Source of the DNA: Roseovarius sp. A-2
Lineage (GTDB): Bacteria > Pseudomonadota > Alphaproteobacteria > Rhodobacterales > Rhodobacteraceae
Length of the DNA: 64,000 nucleotides
Direction of reading: 5' to 3'
Assembly: GCF_002072155.1 (NCBI RefSeq)
Contig: NZ_BDIY01000001.1
Coordinates: 1-64,000, forward strand
This document shows, piece after piece, positions 16,676 through 28,795 of this stretch (the first letter of the stretch is position 1; each line of letters starts with the position of its first letter). The notes under the pieces are model-generated. The model worked only from the letters and a program-made list of their open reading frames with translations, made no database searches and was not told where the DNA came from. The translations under genes and the position numbers were made by a program.

Positions 16676-18967
16676 ATGAACAAGACAATCACCCAAGGCA
16701 TCGTTTTCATGCCCCGGCCCTTCGCGGCGGGACTCGATCAGTGGTCGAGCGGCGACGGGCGGCCCGGCTCGGACACCTATGAAAACGTGGCCAATGCGGC
16801 CTTTGTACCAGCCGATCAGGATTTCGGCGGTGCGCTGGAACTGCAGAAGATCGAGGCCGTGCAGCGCGTGCGGTTCATGGGCGAGACGCCGATCCTGCCG
16901 GGCTGCTATCTGCAGGTGCGCGCGCGGATCAAGGCCATCGCGGGCAACCTGCCCAATGTGCGGATTGCCGCATTTGCCGGGGATGCCGACGGTGCGGGGC
17001 TAGCCGGTGTGACGGTCGAGGCGACGCAGGTCACGCTGACGACCTATGGCGAGGTGGTCGAGGTGAGCGCAATCGTGGGCATCGGGCGGCGCACGGGGGT
17101 GGATATGGTCTGGGGGCCGCAGGCGGTGTTCGGCCATTTCGGGATCGACCTCACCGGCCCGTCGGGCGGTGTGGTGCGGATCGACGATATCGAGATCGAG
17201 GATGTCAGCCGGTTCTTTCTGCGCGACGTGATCGCCACGGTAGATGTGCGCGACTTCGGCGCCATCGGTGACGGGGTGAAGGACGATCACGCCGCCTTCG
17301 AAGCCGCTGACACGGCGGCGGGGGGGCGAGAGATTATCGTGCCTTCGGGTACGTATTTCCTCGGGTCAAGCACCACGATCCAGAGCCGCATCCGGTTCGA
17401 GGGGACGCTGGCGATGCCGGAGGATGCGATCCTGTCGCTGACCAAGAATTACGACCTGCCCGCCTATATCGACGCGTTCGGCGACAGCGAACTGGCCTTC
17501 AAGAAGGCCTATCAGGCGCTCTTGAACAATGCCGGGCACGTGACGCTCGATCTGGCAGGCCGCAAGATTGCCCTGCGCGAACCGGTCGATATGGCCGCCG
17601 CCGTTGGCAACCGCAGCACCTACAACCAGCGCCACGTGATCCAGAATGGCCAGTTCTCGGTATTTCCGACCCCCGCCTGGGAGACCGATACCGTCACCTC
17701 GCAGGCAAGCTACGATCCCGAGGCCGACGAAAAGCGCCTGTCGAACGTCGTGGACGTGGCCAATATCGCGGTGGGATCTCTGGTCGAGGGCACTGGTGTG
17801 GGCCGCGAGGTCTATGTCACGTCGCGCAACATCGCCGCCGGGCGTCTGACGCTCAGCCAGCCGCTTTTCGATGCCGCCGGAACCCAAGTGTTCACCTTCC
17901 GCCGGTTCAAGTACATGATCGATTTCAGCGGCTTTCAGGACGTGTCGCGCATGGTGTTTTCCGAGGTGGATTTCCAGTGCTCGGGCGACTGCAGCGCGGT
18001 GTTGCTGCCGCCTTCGGGTTCGGCCAACCATTTTCGCGACTGTTTCATCACCCGCCCCAGGGATCGTGGCATCACCAGTCATGGCGAAGGCGATCAGGGG
18101 ATGATGATCGACCGTTGCCAGTTTCTCTCGAACGAGAGCCCGCTTATGGTGACGGAGCGCGCCAGCATCGGGTTCAACGCCAATGCCAATGACCTGAAGA
18201 TCCGCGACAACCGCGCGACGTTCTTCCGGCATTTCGCCGTGATGGCCGGGTCAAGCTCGCTGATTTCCGGCAATCACGTGTTCCAGGGCGATTCCGCCTC
18301 GAACGGGATCCGCAGCGCAGGCTTCGTGATGACGCGCACCAACAATCGCGGCACGATCAACGGCAACTACATCGACAACTGCTTCATCGAATGGGCGAAC
18401 GAGCATGACGCCGCCCCCGAATTTGCCAGTGAGTTCTCGTTCAGCGCGCTCAGCGTGACCGGCAATGTTTTTCTGGCCAGCGACATGGCCCCGTGGTTCA
18501 CCTTTATCACGGTCAAACCTCACGGTCCGGGCCATTTCCTCAATGGCATGACCGTGACCGGCAATACCTTTCGCGCCATAGGCACGCTCGACCGTGTGGA
18601 GACGGTGGATACCAGCTTTGCCGATCTCGATTTCGACCGGGTGCGGGGTATCACCTTTGCCGAGAACAGCTTTCACAACATCAGCATTCAGGCCGCGAGC
18701 CCGCTTGTCATGGCGCATGAAGAGAGTAGCGCGAGCGAAACCTGGGTGGTCGAGCCCGCCCCGCGTCTGCCGTTCGGGGCGTGGGCGCAGACCGTCGAGT
18801 CAATCCTGCCGGACGGGCCGTTACGCGATCCCGGCGGCGATGTGAGCCATATGACAGCTTATGTCGAAACCCGGCAGGGGCCGGAGAATGACCGCATCAA
18901 CCTGCGATGGCCAGGCGCGGTTTCGGGCAAGGTGGTGTTGCGCCTGCGGATCGACGACGCGGTCTGA
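16676..18967 (+). CDS. Right-handed beta-helix protein with Pectate_lyase_3-type domain
   Basis: A 763-residue protein. Residues 1-185 form a beta-rich, carbohydrate-binding-like module (GALELQKIEAVQRVRF...ILPGCYLQVRARIKA). About residue 190 begins VDVRDFGAIGDGVKDD, the hallmark opening of Pectate_lyase_3/GH28-related beta-helices. Repeated beta-helix turns follow to about 680 (for example SSSLISGNHVFQGD, NNRGTINGNYID, LNGMTVTGNTF), and a short C-terminal beta module ends VSGKVVLRLRIDDAV. No signal peptide or membrane segment is visible, which is odd for a secreted polysaccharide lyase. The architecture recalls phage tailspikes or capsid spikes. GAAAGGGATATCC precedes the ATG. Confidence 0.82.
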   Translation: MNKTITQGIVFMPRPFAAGLDQWSSGDGRPGSDTYENVANAAFVPADQDFGGALELQKIEAVQRVRFMGETPILPGCYLQVRARIKAIAGNLPNVRIAAFAGDADGAGLAGVTVEATQVTLTTYGEVVEVSAIVGIGRRTGVDMVWGPQAVFGHFGIDLTGPSGGVVRIDDIEIEDVSRFFLRDVIATVDVRDFGAIGDGVKDDHAAFEAADTAAGGREIIVPSGTYFLGSSTTIQSRIRFEGTLAMPEDAILSLTKNYDLPAYIDAFGDSELAFKKAYQALLNNAGHVTLDLAGRKIALREPVDMAAAVGNRSTYNQRHVIQNGQFSVFPTPAWETDTVTSQASYDPEADEKRLSNVVDVANIAVGSLVEGTGVGREVYVTSRNIAAGRLTLSQPLFDAAGTQVFTFRRFKYMIDFSGFQDVSRMVFSEVDFQCSGDCSAVLLPPSGSANHFRDCFITRPRDRGITSHGEGDQGMMIDRCQFLSNESPLMVTERASIGFNANANDLKIRDNRATFFRHFAVMAGSSSLISGNHVFQGDSASNGIRSAGFVMTRTNNRGTINGNYIDNCFIEWANEHDAAPEFASEFSFSALSVTGNVFLASDMAPWFTFITVKPHGPGHFLNGMTVTGNTFRAIGTLDRVETVDTSFADLDFDRVRGITFAENSFHNISIQAASPLVMAHEESSASETWVVEPAPRLPFGAWAQTVESILPDGPLRDPGGDVSHMTAYVETRQGPENDRINLRWPGAVSGKVVLRLRIDDAV

Positions 18968-18985
18968 TGCGGCCATGACTGGCGC

Positions 18986-19645
18986 TCAAAAACTGCGCCA
19001 GAGCCCGAGCTTGAAGCCGCGATGCCCGGCACCTGTGAGGGGCTCAATCAGCCCGGCCTCGATATGGGCTCCGGGCCGGATCTGATAGACAAAGGACGGG
19101 GCAAAGCGCGTGTAATCGCGGCCCTCATCGGGCGCACCGACCTGTAGTTGCAGGATCACCCTGCTGCGCGCCGTCACTGAGAGACCGAAGGTTGCCTCGC
19201 CTTCCAGGGATGTGCCACCGCCCTCAACGAGCACCGCGCGGCTGTCGACGGCCAGCCAGCCATAGCGCTCCCATAGCTTGATGCCCCGGCCGATATTCAG
19301 GCCGGGGCGCAGCGCTGTCTCGCCCTGGACCTGTCCCCCCCCGAGTTCCACTGCCAGCTTGAGTGGGCGTTCGGCAGGGCCAACGGGCCAGCGCAGAAAG
19401 GCCACGGTCTTGCTCGTACGCACGGCGTCGCCGCCCACATCGACCCCGAGGGTGAGCCGCTCGGTCAGGCCGTATTCGGCGAAAAGGGTGACGTTTTGCC
19501 GGTAGACCCCGTGTTCGTCCGGCCCCTCGATCTGGGCGGAGGTAGCGACGAACGCCGTGCCCTTCGCACGCGGCCACGCGCCGGGCAGCGCCGGGGCGGC
19601 GAACCACGGCATGAGCAGAAGGGAGAGCAACAGGTATCTCAACAT
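18986..19645 (-). CDS. Putative outer membrane beta-barrel protein
   Basis: A 219-residue exported protein with a signal peptide (MLRYLLLSLLLMPWFAAPALPG). The rest alternates amphipathic strands (VTLFAEYGLTERLTLGVDVGG, IILQLQVGAPDEG-like segments) and ends with GFKLGLWRSF, an aromatic C-terminal residue as in outer membrane barrels. The start at 19645 is preceded by GAGGT; the longer frame to 19762 adds non-signal sequence. I recognise no specific family. It converges with the beta-helix gene, 18 bases away. Confidence 0.65.
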   Translation of the reverse strand: MLRYLLLSLLLMPWFAAPALPGAWPRAKGTAFVATSAQIEGPDEHGVYRQNVTLFAEYGLTERLTLGVDVGGDAVRTSKTVAFLRWPVGPAERPLKLAVELGGGQVQGETALRPGLNIGRGIKLWERYGWLAVDSRAVLVEGGGTSLEGEATFGLSVTARSRVILQLQVGAPDEGRDYTRFAPSFVYQIRPGAHIEAGLIEPLTGAGHRGFKLGLWRSF

Positions 19646-19755
19646 GATTACCTCTGCGTTAACCTTCGATGGAAAGGGTAAAGCGAGGGTTAAGGTGGGG
19701 AGAGAATTTACCCTCCCGTGTCCGCGTGCTAGGCTGAGATCAAGGGAGGTGTGCC

Positions 19756-20076
19756 ATGCCACATATCACAGAGCAAAGCAGCCATCAGACCGTGCTCACC
19801 ACCTTCGAGGTCACTCCGGGGACCTGCGAAGATCTGCTCGACCTGCTGCGCGACGCCTATCGCGAGTTCATCTCGAAACAGCCTGGCTTCATCGCTGCCG
19901 GTCTGCATGTGAATGACGCGCAGACGCGTATCGCCAATTATTCGCAATGGCGCGCGCGCGAAGATTTTCAGGCTATGCTGCGCAGCGACGAGATGCGCGC
20001 GCGTAATCGAACGATCAACGAGCTGAGCAAGAGTTTCGAGCCGGTGATGTATGATGTCGTGGCGACCTTCGAATGA
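19756..20076 (+). CDS. Antibiotic biosynthesis monooxygenase (ABM) domain protein
   Basis: A 106-residue single-domain protein of the dimeric alpha-beta barrel ABM fold. It contains TTFEVTPGTCEDLLDLLRDAYREF, then QPGFIAAGLHVNDAQTRIANYSQWRAREDF, the family's usual strand-helix-strand pattern. Members act as cofactor-free monooxygenases or haem/quinol-handling proteins, and many have no known substrate. AGGGAGG lies just upstream of the ATG. Its stop overlaps the next start by four bases (ATGA). Confidence 0.85.
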   Translation: MPHITEQSSHQTVLTTFEVTPGTCEDLLDLLRDAYREFISKQPGFIAAGLHVNDAQTRIANYSQWRAREDFQAMLRSDEMRARNRTINELSKSFEPVMYDVVATFE

Positions 20077-20360
20077 AGGATGAGGCCACGAAACCCGACG
20101 ATCTGAGCGAGGAGATTCGGGCCCTGCGCAGCGAGGTCCGGCAGCTCAACAGCCACCGTTTCGTGCGAATCCACAACAATCTGCCGCGCCTCTTGGCGTT
20201 CAATTTCGCGCGCGGGCTCGCGGTCGGGCTTGGTACGGTACTGGGAGCAACAGTGCTCTTGTCGCTGATCCTCTGGGCCCTGAGCCAGATCGAGTTCCTG
20301 CCGATCATCGGTGAGTGGGCGGCGCAGATCGCACAGCAGATGCGGGACGCGCAGCAATAG
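20073..20360 (+). CDS. DUF5665 domain small membrane protein
   Basis: A 95-residue protein with an N-terminal coiled-coil-like stretch (LSEEIRALRSEVRQL) and one long hydrophobic segment (GLAVGLGTVLGATVLLSLILWAL), matching the DUF5665 layout as I know it. Function is unknown. It is translationally coupled to the ABM gene upstream. A candidate FNR-type site begins eight bases after its stop codon. Confidence 0.75.
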   Translation: MKDEATKPDDLSEEIRALRSEVRQLNSHRFVRIHNNLPRLLAFNFARGLAVGLGTVLGATVLLSLILWALSQIEFLPIIGEWAAQIAQQMRDAQQ

Positions 20361-20367
20361 CGGCCAA

Positions 20368-20381
20368 GTGATCTGGATCAA
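20368..20381 (+). promoter_or_regulatory. FnrL/FNR-type binding site upstream of the universal stress gene
   Basis: GTGAT-CTGG-ATCAA matches the FNR/FnrL consensus TTGAT-N4-ATCAA with one mismatch at the first base. Its centre at 20374.5 would place a class II start near 20416, with GACACT at 20404-20409 as a -10-like element and about 20 bases of leader before the ATG at 20438. This suggests oxygen-responsive control of the universal stress protein gene. Confidence 0.6.
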
Positions 20382-20437
20382 GGCAGGGCCCTCGTTTTGG
20401 CGGGACACTCGGACAGAACAACGCGAAAGGATATCCC

Positions 20438-20845
20438 ATGTATGACCACGTTCTCGTGCCCGTTTCCTTCGATGCGGAACGCGACGGTGCCGGGGCGCTG
20501 GCGGCGGCGCGGCTGCTCGCCGGTGAGAGCGGCACGATCAGCCTCTTGCATGTCATTGAGCAGGTGCCGGCCTACGCGATCTCCTATCTGCCCTCTGGGT
20601 ATCAGTCCGAGGCGCGCAAGGCCATCGAGACGGAACTGGCGAGCATGGCCGCCGCCCTGCCGCGCGCCGAATCCTTCGTGATCGAGGGGCATTCGGGCCG
20701 CACCATCCTCGACTGGGCGGAAACGCACGGCCCCGATTGCATCGTGATCGCGAGCCACCGACCCGGCATGCAGGATCTGCTTCTGGGCTCGACCGCGGCC
20801 AAGGTCGTGCGCCATGCCACCTGCGCGGTGCATGTGATCCGCTAA
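20438..20845 (+). CDS. Universal stress protein (UspA family)
   Basis: A 135-residue cytoplasmic protein. It opens with YDHVLVPVSFD, has an SLLHVIEQVPAY strand-helix unit and ends with the nucleotide-binding ASHRPGMQDLLLGSTAAKVVRHATCAVHVIR pattern (G-2x-G-9x-G-S/T type). Such proteins bind ATP and aid survival in low oxygen, stationary phase or oxidative stress. AAAGGA precedes the start. The FNR-type site at 20368-20381 supports induction by low oxygen. Confidence 0.93.
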   Translation: MYDHVLVPVSFDAERDGAGALAAARLLAGESGTISLLHVIEQVPAYAISYLPSGYQSEARKAIETELASMAAALPRAESFVIEGHSGRTILDWAETHGPDCIVIASHRPGMQDLLLGSTAAKVVRHATCAVHVIR

Positions 20846-20846
20846 A

Positions 20847-20890
20847 GCAATTTCAGAAAAAGTTGGTAGACATTTTCGGTTCGAAATTGC
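20847..20890. repeat. Inverted repeat GCAATTTC ... GAAATTGC
   Basis: Perfect 8-base arms at 20847-20854 and 20883-20890 enclose 28 bases just after the universal stress gene. No T-tract follows, so it is not an obvious terminator. It could be a transcript-end structure or part of the upstream region of the broken zinc-ribbon gene. Confidence 0.4.
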
Positions 20891-20988
20891 GCCCGCTCTA
20901 GGCTGCGGCAGATCGCACGCCCTCCTGTGCCGGTGGCCCCGTGCGCCCACCTTTTCGGGTGATTTGGGCCACAGACAGGAGGAAAGTT

Positions 20989-21215
20989 AGGCCGTGCTCG
21001 ATTGACGAAAACGAACTCGTGCTTGCGGAGCGGGCCGGAATTGAGATCGACTATTGCCCGACATGCCGTGGTGTGTGGCTCGACCGAGCGAATTCGACAA
21101 GATCATCGACCGCGCCGATGCCGGGTATCGTCCACGCGGCGATGATCGCGGTTTTTCGGGCGGAAAGCCGCGCAAGAGATGTGGTGGTTTATTTGGAGAG
21201 ATCTTCGATTCCTGA
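20989..21215 (+). pseudogene. Zinc-ribbon (zf-TFIIB) protein gene, start lost and frameshifted
   Basis: Frame 1 reads PCSIDENELVLAERAGIEIDYCPTCRGVWLDR, the zf-TFIIB family core. After about 21086 the same family continues in another frame as EFDKIIDRADAGYRPRGDD and then KPRKRCGGLFGEIFDS with a stop at 21213-21215. Adding one G at 21086-21088 would restore DRGEFDKII, the family's conserved stretch. In addition, a strong GGAGGAAAG is followed by AGG at 20989-20991 where the family has ATG, so the start codon also appears lost. Two lesions make a true pseudogene more likely than a sequencing error; a GTG start at 20941 is possible but gives a non-family N-terminus. Confidence 0.8.
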
Positions 21216-21257
21216 TCGGCGCTTGATCGGGGCGCGGTGGGGGCCTAAGAGGCCGCC

Positions 21258-21587
21258 ATGCCCCTTTTTCTGACCCTTGGCCTTGCACTCACAATTGCCG
21301 CGCTGACCCTGATGCCAGTACCGCCCGGGCCGGACGGGGTTTCATGGATGGACAAGCTGGCTCATTTCCTCGCTTTCGGTGCGCTTGCTGTGCCGCTTGC
21401 CTGGCGGCACCCGGTGCATTGGCGAGCGGTGGCACTGGTGGCGCTCGCCTATGGCGGTGCCATAGAGATTGTTCAGCCCTATGTGGGCCGCAGCGCCGAG
21501 TGGGCCGACCTTCTGGCTGACGGGCTCGGGGCCTTTGGCGCGGCTTGGGCCGCAGCGCAGATCGCACACCGACGCCGCGCCGGGTGA
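21258..21587 (+). CDS. VanZ-like family membrane protein
   Basis: A 109-residue inner membrane protein with about four hydrophobic segments and the VanZ-like hallmarks WMDKLAHFLAFGALA near residues 30-45 and EIVQPYVGRSAEWADLLADGLGA near 75-95. The family is widespread and of uncertain role, originally linked to teicoplanin resistance; no van genes are present here. It converges with carB, 25 bases away. Confidence 0.85.
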   Translation: MPLFLTLGLALTIAALTLMPVPPGPDGVSWMDKLAHFLAFGALAVPLAWRHPVHWRAVALVALAYGGAIEIVQPYVGRSAEWADLLADGLGAFGAAWAAAQIAHRRRAG

Positions 21588-21612
21588 CGGCGCGGGCCGG
21601 AACCTGATCGGG

Positions 21613-24912
<3,300 letters not shown>

Positions 24913-25022
24913 ATCGGTCCCCGGGCAGCTTGATGACCGCGCGGGCCGGTGGGGCGCGCGCGCAAATTGGTGGGGTTATATCCATGATCCGCCCGTGTGC
25001 AAGGGGCAAACCCGGTGCGTGT

Positions 25023-25547
25023 TCAGGAGGTTTCGGGCATCTCGGGCGCGTCCTCCAGAATGATCCGGTCAAGCGCGCCCATGCCCGCGCCGTCGCGCTG
25101 CGGATAGAGGATCAGCCGATCTATGACCTGCCCTTTGAGCGCACCTGCGTCGAAGCGCGTGAAGCCTGGCTGTGCAAGGTCGGCGACAAAGCGGTCGCCC
25201 GCAACCAGCAGATCGCCGAGATACCCCTCGACCTGCACTTCGGGCGCGCCGCGCTCGGATTGCCAGTCGAGCGAGACAAAGGTAAAAGGTGCGTCGCGCA
25301 GGATCGCGATGCCGCCACGCTGCCCCATGGTGCCCTCGATCTCGTTCGCACCATCGGTGCCGTCCCCCGACTTTTCAGCGGTCGAGATCATCGCATTGCG
25401 TGTGACGATGCGATACCCGTCCTCTTGCATTTTCTGCGGCGCGGGGCCTTCGCCCGGCCCCTCGAACCCGATCGAGGCCTGCTCCGCCCTCGCCACCGCG
25501 GCGCAGAGGCAGAGACCCAGAATGCCGCTGTGCAAAAGAAGTTTCAT
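25023..25547 (-). CDS. Secreted protein of unknown function
   Basis: A 174-residue protein with a signal peptide (MKLLLHSGILGLCLCAAVARA) and a mature part rich in Gly, Asp and Glu. The body reads like a small beta-sandwich (GGIAILRDAPFTFVSLDWQSERGAPEVQVEGYLG...FDAGALKGQVIDRLILYP), reminiscent of exported NPCBM/PEP-CTERM-like beta folds, though I recognise no family. AAGGA lies upstream of the ATG at 25547; a TTG codon immediately before is not preferred. It is downstream of nothing co-directional on the same transcript. Confidence 0.65.
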   Translation of the reverse strand: MKLLLHSGILGLCLCAAVARAEQASIGFEGPGEGPAPQKMQEDGYRIVTRNAMISTAEKSGDGTDGANEIEGTMGQRGGIAILRDAPFTFVSLDWQSERGAPEVQVEGYLGDLLVAGDRFVADLAQPGFTRFDAGALKGQVIDRLILYPQRDGAGMGALDRIILEDAPEMPETS

Positions 25548-25710
25548 CAATCCGGTCCTTAAATCGCCCTTTTGGTCCGAGCGTCGCGCCTGCGATCGTG
25601 TGTGTCAAGCACGGGGGCTTGCGCAAAACCGGATCAAAGCGGCGCTTTTGTAGGTGTCTTTCGGTGCCGCGCGGCCTAAAAAGCGCAGCACTTGCCCAAA
25701 GGAATGCGAC

Positions 25711-26835
25711 GTGCAGATTCGTTTCGATCATGGACCGACCGGGGCCGCCTGTCAGTTCGCGCAGGCTGAAAGGCTGATCGTGGCGCATGAGGTGGAGGAC
25801 GTGCCCGCCGCTCTCGCTGCGATGGACGCGGCGCGCGCAGCGGGGCATTGGCTCGCGGGGTTTGCCAGCTACGAGTTGGGCCATGCGTTCGAGCCGCGCC
25901 TTGCCGCGACCCTGCCTTCGCGTCGCCGCCTGCCGCTCTTGCAGTTCGGCGTATTTGACGCCCCACAGGTGGCTGCCCCCCTCAGCCCCGGCCCCGCGCA
26001 ATTGAGCGATATGCGCCCCGATTGGGACGCACGCCGCTACCGCCAAGCGTTCCGGATCGTGCATGACTATATCTGCGCGGGCGATATCTATCAGGCCAAT
26101 CTCACCTTTCCGATCCGGATGCAGGTGACCGGCACGACGCAGGCGCTCTATGCCGCGCTGAGCCGGATTCAGCCGGTGCGCCACGGCGTGCTGATCGAGG
26201 CCGAGGGGCTGCCCTCGATCCTGTCACGCTCTCCGGAACTGTTTTTTCGCATCGATGCGACGGGTGGGATCGAGACCCGGCCGATGAAGGGCACGCAGCC
26301 GCGCAGCACGGATGCGATGGAGGATGCGCGCCGCCGGTTCTTTCTTCAGTCGGATGAAAAGAACCGCGCCGAGAACCTGATGATCGTGGACCTTCTGCGC
26401 AACGATATCAGTCGGGTGAGCGTGCCCGGCTCGGTTCGCGTGCCGGAACTGTTCAGCGTCGAAAGCTATGAGACGGTGCACCAGATGACCTCGCTTATCT
26501 CCGCCGATCTGGCACCCGGTGCCACGCTCTCGGACATCCTGCGCGCGCTTTTTCCCTGCGGGTCGATCACCGGTGCGCCAAAGCTGCGGGCGATGCAGAT
26601 TCTTGCCGACCTCGAAGGCACTGCGCGCGAGATCTATTGCGGCTCCATTGGCTGGGCCGCACCGGATGGGCGTGCGGAATTCAACGTCGCCATTCGCACG
26701 CTGCTCTTGGAGCAGGGGCAGGCCACGCTCAACGTCGGCGGCGGTGTGGTCTATGACAGCACCGCCGAGGGCGAATACGAGGAGGCGCTTTGGAAGGCGC
26801 GCTTTGCCCGTGCGTTGATGCCGATGCCTGCCTGA
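25711..26835 (+). CDS. pabB: Aminodeoxychorismate synthase component I
   Basis: A 374-residue chorismate-binding enzyme for 4-amino-4-deoxychorismate formation in folate synthesis. The catalytic core is clear: ETRPMKGTQPR, AENLMIVDLLRNDISRV, ESYETVHQMTSLI, FPCGSITGAPKLRAM and NVGGGVVYDSTAEGEYEE. The start is GTG at 25711 (VQIRFDHGP), with AAAGGA 8-13 bases upstream; a longer frame from 25654 adds unrelated sequence. The protein is short because it lacks the long N-terminal domain of anthranilate synthase TrpE, which favours PabB. No aminotransferase class IV (pabC) gene follows. Confidence 0.88.
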   Translation: MQIRFDHGPTGAACQFAQAERLIVAHEVEDVPAALAAMDAARAAGHWLAGFASYELGHAFEPRLAATLPSRRRLPLLQFGVFDAPQVAAPLSPGPAQLSDMRPDWDARRYRQAFRIVHDYICAGDIYQANLTFPIRMQVTGTTQALYAALSRIQPVRHGVLIEAEGLPSILSRSPELFFRIDATGGIETRPMKGTQPRSTDAMEDARRRFFLQSDEKNRAENLMIVDLLRNDISRVSVPGSVRVPELFSVESYETVHQMTSLISADLAPGATLSDILRALFPCGSITGAPKLRAMQILADLEGTAREIYCGSIGWAAPDGRAEFNVAIRTLLLEQGQATLNVGGGVVYDSTAEGEYEEALWKARFARALMPMPA

Positions 26836-26842
26836 ACTGTCT

Positions 26843-27784
26843 TCAGCGGGTTCCCTGCCCGGCAAATGCGGCACGCAACCGCGGCCAGTACAGCTCGACC
26901 AGAACGCAGCCGGTTACCAGCATGATCGCCACAACCTGCAGGCTCGTGGGCCAGGTTCCAAGGATCACGATGGCCAATGCGGCTGCTATGATCGGCTTGA
27001 GAAAGAAGAGATACGAGGCGCGGGTGATGTCCGGGGCCGCCGAGAGGCCGCCGAACCAGAGCAATTGCGTGATCGTCGTGTTCCACAGCGCAAGGACGAT
27101 CAGCGACCACGCGGCAAGCGGGGGTTTCTCGACGATACTTGCCGGGTTGACCCAGGTGCCCCAGGCCACGCCGACAAGCAGCCACAACCCGATGCCGCCG
27201 ATCATCATGGTCAGCGCAATGATCCGCAATCCGCCGTGACGCCCCATCACCGGCTTGATCAGCACCGCGTAGAACGAGCCGAGTGCGGCACAGCCCATGG
27301 CCAGCAGAACCCCGGGCAGGGTGCCTGCCTCACCGGCCAACGTGGTGAGTGCCCCGTCGGTCAGCAGCACGGCGATGCCCAGCACCGCCAAAAGCCCGGT
27401 TACCATCTTGACTGCGCCGGGATGCACGCCGTTGAGCACCCAGTTCGCCAATCCGACGAAAATCGGGATGGTGGTGGTCACTGTGGCCACCTGAATCACC
27501 GTCGCGTAATCCAGCGCCCAGTGAAAGAACAGATATGTGACCGTGACCCCCATGATCGACAGCCACAGGATACGCAGCCCCTCCTGCCGCAAGGGCGTGA
27601 TGAGATCGCGGCTATCGCGATCCCAGAGCGCCCAGAGAATGAGCCCAAAGCCGCCCAGAAGGTAGCGCCAGACGCTGGTTTCCGGCCCGGCGACGCCCGA
27701 CAGCTTGGCGAAGAACTCGCTGCTGGCGTGCCCTACGACGCCGATCATCACCGCCGGATAGGCCCATTTCTCGGGGATGTTCAT
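26843..27784 (-). CDS. DMT superfamily transporter (EamA family)
   Basis: A 313-residue inner membrane protein with about ten transmembrane helices in two EamA repeats; the first repeat includes WRYLLGGFGLILWALWD and the second carries KPIIAAALAIVILGTWPTSLQV. EamA proteins export metabolites, often amino acids or nucleosides, and the substrate is not predictable. Its ATG overlaps the stop of the upstream hydrolase gene by four bases, so the two are co-transcribed. It converges with pabB across seven bases. Confidence 0.88.
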   Translation of the reverse strand: MNIPEKWAYPAVMIGVVGHASSEFFAKLSGVAGPETSVWRYLLGGFGLILWALWDRDSRDLITPLRQEGLRILWLSIMGVTVTYLFFHWALDYATVIQVATVTTTIPIFVGLANWVLNGVHPGAVKMVTGLLAVLGIAVLLTDGALTTLAGEAGTLPGVLLAMGCAALGSFYAVLIKPVMGRHGGLRIIALTMMIGGIGLWLLVGVAWGTWVNPASIVEKPPLAAWSLIVLALWNTTITQLLWFGGLSAAPDITRASYLFFLKPIIAAALAIVILGTWPTSLQVVAIMLVTGCVLVELYWPRLRAAFAGQGTR

Positions 27785-28590
27785 GGGCAGATCTCCGCTC
27801 CGAAGCGTGCCAGGCTCTCGGCCAGCCGCGCAGGGGCCTCTTGCGGCAGAAGATGGCCCGCCTCGGGCCAGTCCTCACGCTGCGCATCGGGCAGGGTGGC
27901 ATAGAGCCGGTCGACAACGTCCCGGTCCAGAAATACCCGATCCTGCAAGCCGGTGATCACCAGAACCGGCAGGGCAAGGGTGCTGTAATCGAGGTGCCAG
28001 TCGGTTTTGGCGGCATTTCGCATCAGGTTCATGTGGCCATGCTCGGGCGGCAGCGGCGCATACGTGCCCTTGAGGAAATTGCCGCGCGCCTTTGCCGCGA
28101 AATCCTCGTTCACCAGCAGCGGAAACAATGCGTCGAGAAAAAGCGACACCCCGCCATGCGCCACGATTTGTGCCATCGCCGTGTTGACCCAGTCGATCCG
28201 TGGCCCGATCTCGCGCAGGGTGTTGAGCAGCACCAGCCCTTCGGCCTGTGTGCCATTCAGCACCGCGCGCGCGGCGTAAAGCCCGCCGATGGACAGCCCG
28301 ACGAGGATCGGGCGCGCGGGTGCGACCTCGGTCATGAGCCGTTCCAGATCCGCAACGATCACCTGATCGGTCAGGTCGAGCGCTGCATCGAACGGCGACT
28401 CGGCCTGCCCCCGGAAATTGTAGCTTAGCGTGCCGAAGCCCTGATCGCGCAGTGCAGGCGCGACTGCGGCTTCCCAGGCGTCGGTCGATCCGGTGAGCGC
28501 GTTGACGAAGACGAAGGTCGGCGCGCCGTCGCGAGAGGGCCGATGATGGAGGTAATAGAGCGCGTCGGTTTCTCCAAGGGTCAGGTGCAT
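27781..28590 (-). CDS. Alpha/beta hydrolase
   Basis: A 269-residue cytoplasmic hydrolase. The nucleophile elbow is GLSIGG (G-x-S-x-G), near residue 100; the oxyanion region is [11 protein letters not shown], the acid is in [16 protein letters not shown] and the catalytic histidine is in [13 protein letters not shown]. The start [10 protein letters not shown] at 28590 is preceded by GGAGAG; a slightly longer start at 28602 is possible. Adjacent coupling with an EamA transporter suggests linked handling of one compound, but the substrate is unknown. Confidence 0.87.
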   Translation of the reverse strand: MHLTLGETDALYYLHHRPSRDGAPTFVFVNALTGSTDAWEAAVAPALRDQGFGTLSYNFRGQAESPFDAALDLTDQVIVADLERLMTEVAPARPILVGLSIGGLYAARAVLNGTQAEGLVLLNTLREIGPRIDWVNTAMAQIVAHGGVSLFLDALFPLLVNEDFAAKARGNFLKGTYAPLPPEHGHMNLMRNAAKTDWHLDYSTLALPVLVITGLQDRVFLDRDVVDRLYATLPDAQREDWPEAGHLLPQEAPARLAESLARFGAEICP

Positions 28591-28795
28591 ACGTCTCTCC
28601 ATCGGGGTCGATTACAGCGTCACGCTAGGCGGGCCCCGCAGTCATGGCAAGGCGGCAGGCACGCCTGCGGGGAAGGTCAACCGCTTTTTCCCCGACGGTG
28701 CATCACGTTTTCACGAGGATTTTGCGGGTTTCATGGTAAATCGCGTCAGTGGCGGAGCAGATGAACCGCCAAGGGCAAGTGCGAAAGGGACGATT

